Of a DNA stretch of 52,451 nucleotides, positions 49,401-52,451 are shown one piece after another. Each line of letters begins with the position of its first letter. Position 1 is the first letter of the stretch. The DNA comes from Clostridia bacterium. GTDB lineage: Bacteria; Bacillota; Clostridia; Oscillospirales; CAG-272. The position numbers were made by a program, and so were the translations under genes. The notes beneath the pieces were generated by a model. It searched no databases and was not told where the DNA came from. It worked only from the letters and a program-made list of their open reading frames with translations. The DNA lies in the NCBI GenBank assembly GCA_017440665.1, contig JAFSGU010000059.1, forward strand, positions 1 through 52,451, given 5' to 3'.

Positions 49401-52076
49401 ATGAACGCAAAAAGATCTTTATCGGCACTTCTTGCCCTTATCATACTTCTCACCACGTGTGTGATGGGTGTGAGTGCGGCTGAAGAAAAGCTGCCCTTTA
49501 CCGACGTTCCCGAGAACGAGTGGTACTACGGCGCGGTAGAGTTCGTGTATGAAAACGGACTTATGAACGGTACGGGTAACGGCTCAACCTTCTCACCCAT
49601 GGCAAAGCTGACAAGAGGTATGGTTGTAACCGTGCTTTACCGCAACAACTACTCTCCCGCTGTTGCTAATGATGAGATATTCGTTGACGTTGCAAAGGGT
49701 CAGTACTACGCAAAGGCGTCCGCATGGGCGTACGAAAACGGTATCGTTACAGGTACGGGCTTTGACGATTGGGGCGAGCCCATCTTCTCTCCCGACCGAA
49801 ACATCACCCGTCAGGAGCTTGCGGCCATCTTCGGCAGATACGCAAGTTTCAAGAACGTTGACGTAGACAAGAATACCGCAGACATTACAAAATTCCCCGA
49901 CAGCGGCAAGGTTGCGTCCTGGGCTGAAAAGGAATTTAAGTGGGCGTCAGGAAACGGCATTATCAACGGTAAGACCTCCGGCGGCGAGAGCTATCTTGCC
50001 CCCACAGATACCGCAACGAGAGCGGAATTTGCTACCATCATTGAGCGTTTCAACAGTGCGGAATTTGAGTACGTGCTCAAATATGCCACACCCGACTACA
50101 ACAGATACCGCGAAAACAAGATGGAGCTTGTAACTGACGCTGACATCTACGTGGCGGTAGACGGTGACGACAGAAACGACGGATCTTTAGAAAAGCCTCT
50201 CGCAAGCTTCGAGGCTGCCCGCGATAAGGTACGCGAGCTGAATGACGGAACGAGAAACGGTATCACCGTTGCCTTCAAGGCAGGCGACTACGGTGCGCTT
50301 AACATAAACTTTACTGAAGAGGATGCAGGTACTGCAGACTGTCCCATCACATACTGCGCTTACGGTGACGGCAAGGTTACCTTCAACAACGGTATGGCTA
50401 TCGCCTCAGGTGAGTTCAAGCCTCTTGATGAGGCTGATAAGAAGCTCTTCGGAGAATCTTACGTGAACGATATCAAGAAGGTATACATCGGCGACAGACT
50501 CGGTGATAACGTAGATATCAGCAGTGTTTATCTCTTCTCCGCAGATGGCTTCTGCAATTTCGCAAGGTTCCCCAACAAGGGTACTGTCGACACCTTCCTC
50601 AGCAACTTCTTTGAGAAGGCAGGCGACTCCTCCATCAAGGTGCTTGTAAGCAAGGAAAAGTTTGATAACTACCATACCTTCGATGGTGTACAGATCGTTG
50701 GTCACTTCATGTACGAGTGGGCAACTGCTAACGCCGGTGTTGTCTCCTACGATAAGGAAATAGGTGTGTTCCAGCTTTCCGGTACTTCAGGCTACGGAAT
50801 CAGCGAAGACAAGGCAGATATAAAGCTTTACATCAACAACGTTTCCGAGGAGCTTGATTTTGAAAAGGAATTCTGGATTGACAGAAATACAGGAATGCTT
50901 TACGTATACAAGCCTGCAGGAAACTACAGCCTTGCAACTTACGGAACGTTCGTGAATATGCTCCATTCCGATTACGTTACCTTTGAAAACCTTGACTTTA
51001 CCACTACCACAGCGAAGGCAATGCACATCTATGCTGACAACGTAACGCTCAGAAACTGTGACATTTCCTACGTTGCAGGTGACATCATGATCCGCTTTGA
51101 TAACGCAGGTGTTTCAAACTGTGTTGTTGAGGGATGTAACTTCTCTTACCTTGCAGGCAGCGGTATCCGTATCGACGGTACCTCTCCCGAGCTTGTAAAT
51201 GACGGCAACAAGTTTATCAACAACGGCTTTGACAACTACTGTATCGTTTACACCAGCGGTAACGGACTCCATATCAACCATTGTATGGGCACGCTCGTTG
51301 CAAATAACGTATTCTCCAACTCTCCCCGTACAGGTCTTGACGTATACGGATGTATCGATTGTGTAATTGAGTACAACGTATTCGACAACGTAATGACCAA
51401 CTCTGCCGACGGCGGCGCACTTTACTTCGGCGGAACAAGATGGGGCCGTGCCAACATCGTAAGATACAATCTGTTTACCAACATCAAGGTTGGCGCAGGT
51501 ATCTTCACGATTTATCTTGACGACGGCACCTCCGGTCAGATTCTCTACTCCAATATCTTCTACAACTCCGGTGACTATTCCATTATGATCTCCGGCGGAC
51601 GTGATAATCAGCTTTATGACAACATCACTATCGTTGAGGACGGAAACCGCAAGGGATTCTGGACACATGATAAGTATTACAACATGTGGCATGACGGAGA
51701 GCTTGATCCCGGCAGATGGAATGAGATCGCTGACGATTACGTCAGAATGCAGAATGAGAGCGATCCCGTAAAGCTTAACTTCTATAAGACTCGCTTCCCC
51801 GAGGTGTTCACAATGATCCTTACCTTTGAGGATTACAAGGATTCTAACTGCATGATCAACCCCAAGAACTACTACTCAAAGAACTATGTCTTCGGAAGCA
51901 CTCATGTATACCGTCAGAGCGCACTTGACTGCTCTACGATCATCGAGAACAAGGATGATATTTCACTCGATACCAACGATTATTTCGTAAATCCCTCTAT
52001 TGGTGACTACTCCATCAAGGATGGCGCGGACTTTGCAGATAATCACTTCGACAAGATCGGACGTATCGCTCCGTGA
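49401..52076 (+). CDS. Secreted SLH-domain / parallel beta-helix protein 3, 891 aa
   Basis: Signal peptide 'RSLSALLALIILLTTCVMGV', three SLH domains with 'EEKLPFTDVPENEWYYGAVE', then 'DADIYVAVDGDDRNDGSLEK' and 'PLASFEAARDKVRELN' opening the beta-helix. Helix ladders include 'CVIEYNVFDNVMTNSADGGA' and 'IYLDDGTSGQILYSNIFYNS', the counterpart of 'YLDDGISGQTVYGNIFHNT' in protein 1. C-terminal closure 'FVNPSIGDYSIKDGADFADN' is shared by all three. ATG 49401 with AAGGAGACATAAA is chosen; the frame runs back to 49290 without signal-peptide sense. Unlike genes 1 and 2, it has its own consensus promoter after a terminator. Confidence 0.87.
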   Translation: MNAKRSLSALLALIILLTTCVMGVSAAEEKLPFTDVPENEWYYGAVEFVYENGLMNGTGNGSTFSPMAKLTRGMVVTVLYRNNYSPAVANDEIFVDVAKGQYYAKASAWAYENGIVTGTGFDDWGEPIFSPDRNITRQELAAIFGRYASFKNVDVDKNTADITKFPDSGKVASWAEKEFKWASGNGIINGKTSGGESYLAPTDTATRAEFATIIERFNSAEFEYVLKYATPDYNRYRENKMELVTDADIYVAVDGDDRNDGSLEKPLASFEAARDKVRELNDGTRNGITVAFKAGDYGALNINFTEEDAGTADCPITYCAYGDGKVTFNNGMAIASGEFKPLDEADKKLFGESYVNDIKKVYIGDRLGDNVDISSVYLFSADGFCNFARFPNKGTVDTFLSNFFEKAGDSSIKVLVSKEKFDNYHTFDGVQIVGHFMYEWATANAGVVSYDKEIGVFQLSGTSGYGISEDKADIKLYINNVSEELDFEKEFWIDRNTGMLYVYKPAGNYSLATYGTFVNMLHSDYVTFENLDFTTTTAKAMHIYADNVTLRNCDISYVAGDIMIRFDNAGVSNCVVEGCNFSYLAGSGIRIDGTSPELVNDGNKFINNGFDNYCIVYTSGNGLHINHCMGTLVANNVFSNSPRTGLDVYGCIDCVIEYNVFDNVMTNSADGGALYFGGTRWGRANIVRYNLFTNIKVGAGIFTIYLDDGTSGQILYSNIFYNSGDYSIMISGGRDNQLYDNITIVEDGNRKGFWTHDKYYNMWHDGELDPGRWNEIADDYVRMQNESDPVKLNFYKTRFPEVFTMILTFEDYKDSNCMINPKNYYSKNYVFGSTHVYRQSALDCSTIIENKDDISLDTNDYFVNPSIGDYSIKDGADFADNHFDKIGRIAP

Positions 52077-52141
52077 GTCAATAAAAACGCATCCCGAATT
52101 GGCGCGATACTCTTAACGGAGAATTCGTAAGCACAGAATGT

Positions 52142-52167
52142 CGGCAGAGAACTTGTTTTCTCTGCCG
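52142..52167 (+). terminator. Hairpin after SLH gene 3
   Basis: CGGCAGAGAA (52142-52151) / TTCTCTGCCG (52158-52167), followed by ATTTGTG. The U-tract is weak. Confidence 0.5.
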
Positions 52168-52181
52168 ATTTGTGTTATAAT
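52153..52181 (+). promoter_or_regulatory. Possible promoter overlapping the terminator hairpin
   Basis: TTGTTT (52153-52158), 17-bp spacer, TATAAT (52176-52181). The -35 box lies inside the hairpin. It may serve the partial gene at 52425 through a 240-nt leader. Confidence 0.4.
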
Positions 52182-52189
52182 GAAGTTCG

Positions 52190-52263
52190 TAGGGCGGGGG
52201 CTTGCTCCCGCCGTGACAAAAGATTTATACCGATAAGGCTACAGAGGGGTATGGGCTTTGCCC
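52190..52263. repeat. REP-like GC-rich hairpin element
   Basis: GGCGGG (52193-52198) / CCCGCC (52207-52212) preceded by GTA, then after a short gap GGGC-TTT-GCCC (52253-52263). Such 'GTAGGGCGGGGGCTTGCTCC' hairpins occur in many copies in clostridial genomes as I remember them; copy number here cannot be seen from one window. The 348-bp stretch 52077-52424 holds only this, the hairpin above and the direct repeat below. Confidence 0.5.
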
Positions 52264-52328
52264 GATGCGTTTGTAATACAAAGGCGAAACTGGCAATAAA
52301 ACGGAACGATAAATAAGAATTTGTAGGT

Positions 52329-52358
52329 ATGTAAAGTCATGTTGCGGAAATGTAAAGT
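52329..52358 (+). promoter_or_regulatory. Direct repeat ATGTAAAGT x2, 21 bp apart
   Basis: ATGTAAAGT at 52329-52337 and 52350-52358. A two-turn period on the same face of the helix is typical of operator pairs. They lie about 70 bp upstream of the partial gene, just ahead of a TATAAT box at 52390-52395 that has no good -35, as in activator-dependent promoters. Confidence 0.45.
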
Positions 52359-52424
52359 TGGTGCGGTGGTGTTTTTGCTCGTTTTTTCATATAATGAAGT
52401 CATCACAGCCAAGGAGGTTTTTCT

Positions 52425-52451
52425 ATGACATTGTCAGAAAAAATAGTTAGC
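52425..52451 (+). CDS. Start of an unidentified gene (first 9 codons)
   Basis: ATG at 52425 with a full AAGGAGG (52411-52417) ribosome site. Only MTLSEKIVS is encoded before the window ends. The opening would suit a helix-turn-helix regulator but nine residues cannot decide. Confidence 0.55.

Noticed and set aside
43420-52076. Polymorphic toxin or contact-dependent system in the SLH proteins
   Set aside because: C-termini are alike in the three paralogues and end with the beta-helix; there is no variable toxin tip and no small immunity gene follows.

Overview
The window reads as chromosomal DNA of an anaerobic, endospore-forming member of the Clostridia (Bacillota). Seen directly: a complete Spo0A with its conserved DNA-binding domain, a 27-codon SpoVM-like gene, the Firmicutes order yybS-like/gdpP/rplI/dnaB, the rimP-nusA-ylxR-ylxQ-infB operon, a glycyl radical enzyme (oxygen-sensitive chemistry), S-layer-homology (SLH) proteins, near-consensus SigA promoters (TTGnnn-N17-TAnnnT) and frequent TTG/GTG starts. 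Species and family cannot be fixed from the sequence; a gut-type uncultured clostridial lineage is an inference.

Layout. 1-1.1 kb: 5' part of an XRE repressor with its own promoter and operator, an unusual inverted array of mini-hairpins, and a small protein of unknown function. 1.3-2.8 kb (minus): small membrane protein, small unknown protein and a beta-propeller-like protein. 2.8-6.4 kb (minus): one operon of a DUF6062 protein and three tandem acyltransferase-like paralogues. 6.5-7.5 kb: 8-oxoguanine DNA glycosylase. 7.5-10.5 kb (minus): azlC, azlD and a translationally coupled polytopic GT-C-like membrane protein. 10.6-13.6 kb: large surface-anchored protein with a degenerate glycosidase-like barrel. 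13.7-20.7 kb: DUF2232 protein, gdpP, rplI, dnaB, dxs. 20.7-25.8 kb: two tandem DUF1080 proteins, spoVM, a branched-chain-amino-acid-type binding lipoprotein and a glycyl radical enzyme. 25.9-31.3 kb: the translation/transcription-factor operon ending in infB, which carries a one-base frameshift. 31.3-37 kb (minus): LRR lipoprotein plus cyclophilin, a SecB-like protein, a structured non-coding region, DUF1292 and DUF6472 proteins, an Orn/Lys/Arg decarboxylase and a TIM-barrel hydrolase-like protein. 37.3-42.2 kb: PrsA-like foldase, a membrane-anchored barrel protein, several unknown proteins and a YfcE phosphodiesterase. 42.3-43.3 kb: spo0A. 43.4-52.1 kb: three large secreted SLH/parallel-beta-helix paralogues in tandem. 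The last 350 bp hold a REP-like hairpin, a direct-repeat operator candidate and the first nine codons of a further gene.

Functionally the window mixes housekeeping (translation, replication, isoprenoids, c-di-AMP turnover), sporulation and a large outlay on surface and secreted proteins that probably handle glycans (SLH beta-helices, DUF1080 pair, barrel proteins) helped by extracytoplasmic folding factors.

The signal I consider most novel is a pair of intergenic elements (371-541 and 46254-46442) with the same layout but different words: four direct copies of a 6-bp core, each followed by a spacer that usually folds as a mini-hairpin, then four inverted copies, with near-matching spacing (20/17/18 and 26/20/20 in one; 19/17/20 and 28/22/21 in the other). 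Folded, each would be a ladder of short stems with side hairpins. I know of no described element with this design.
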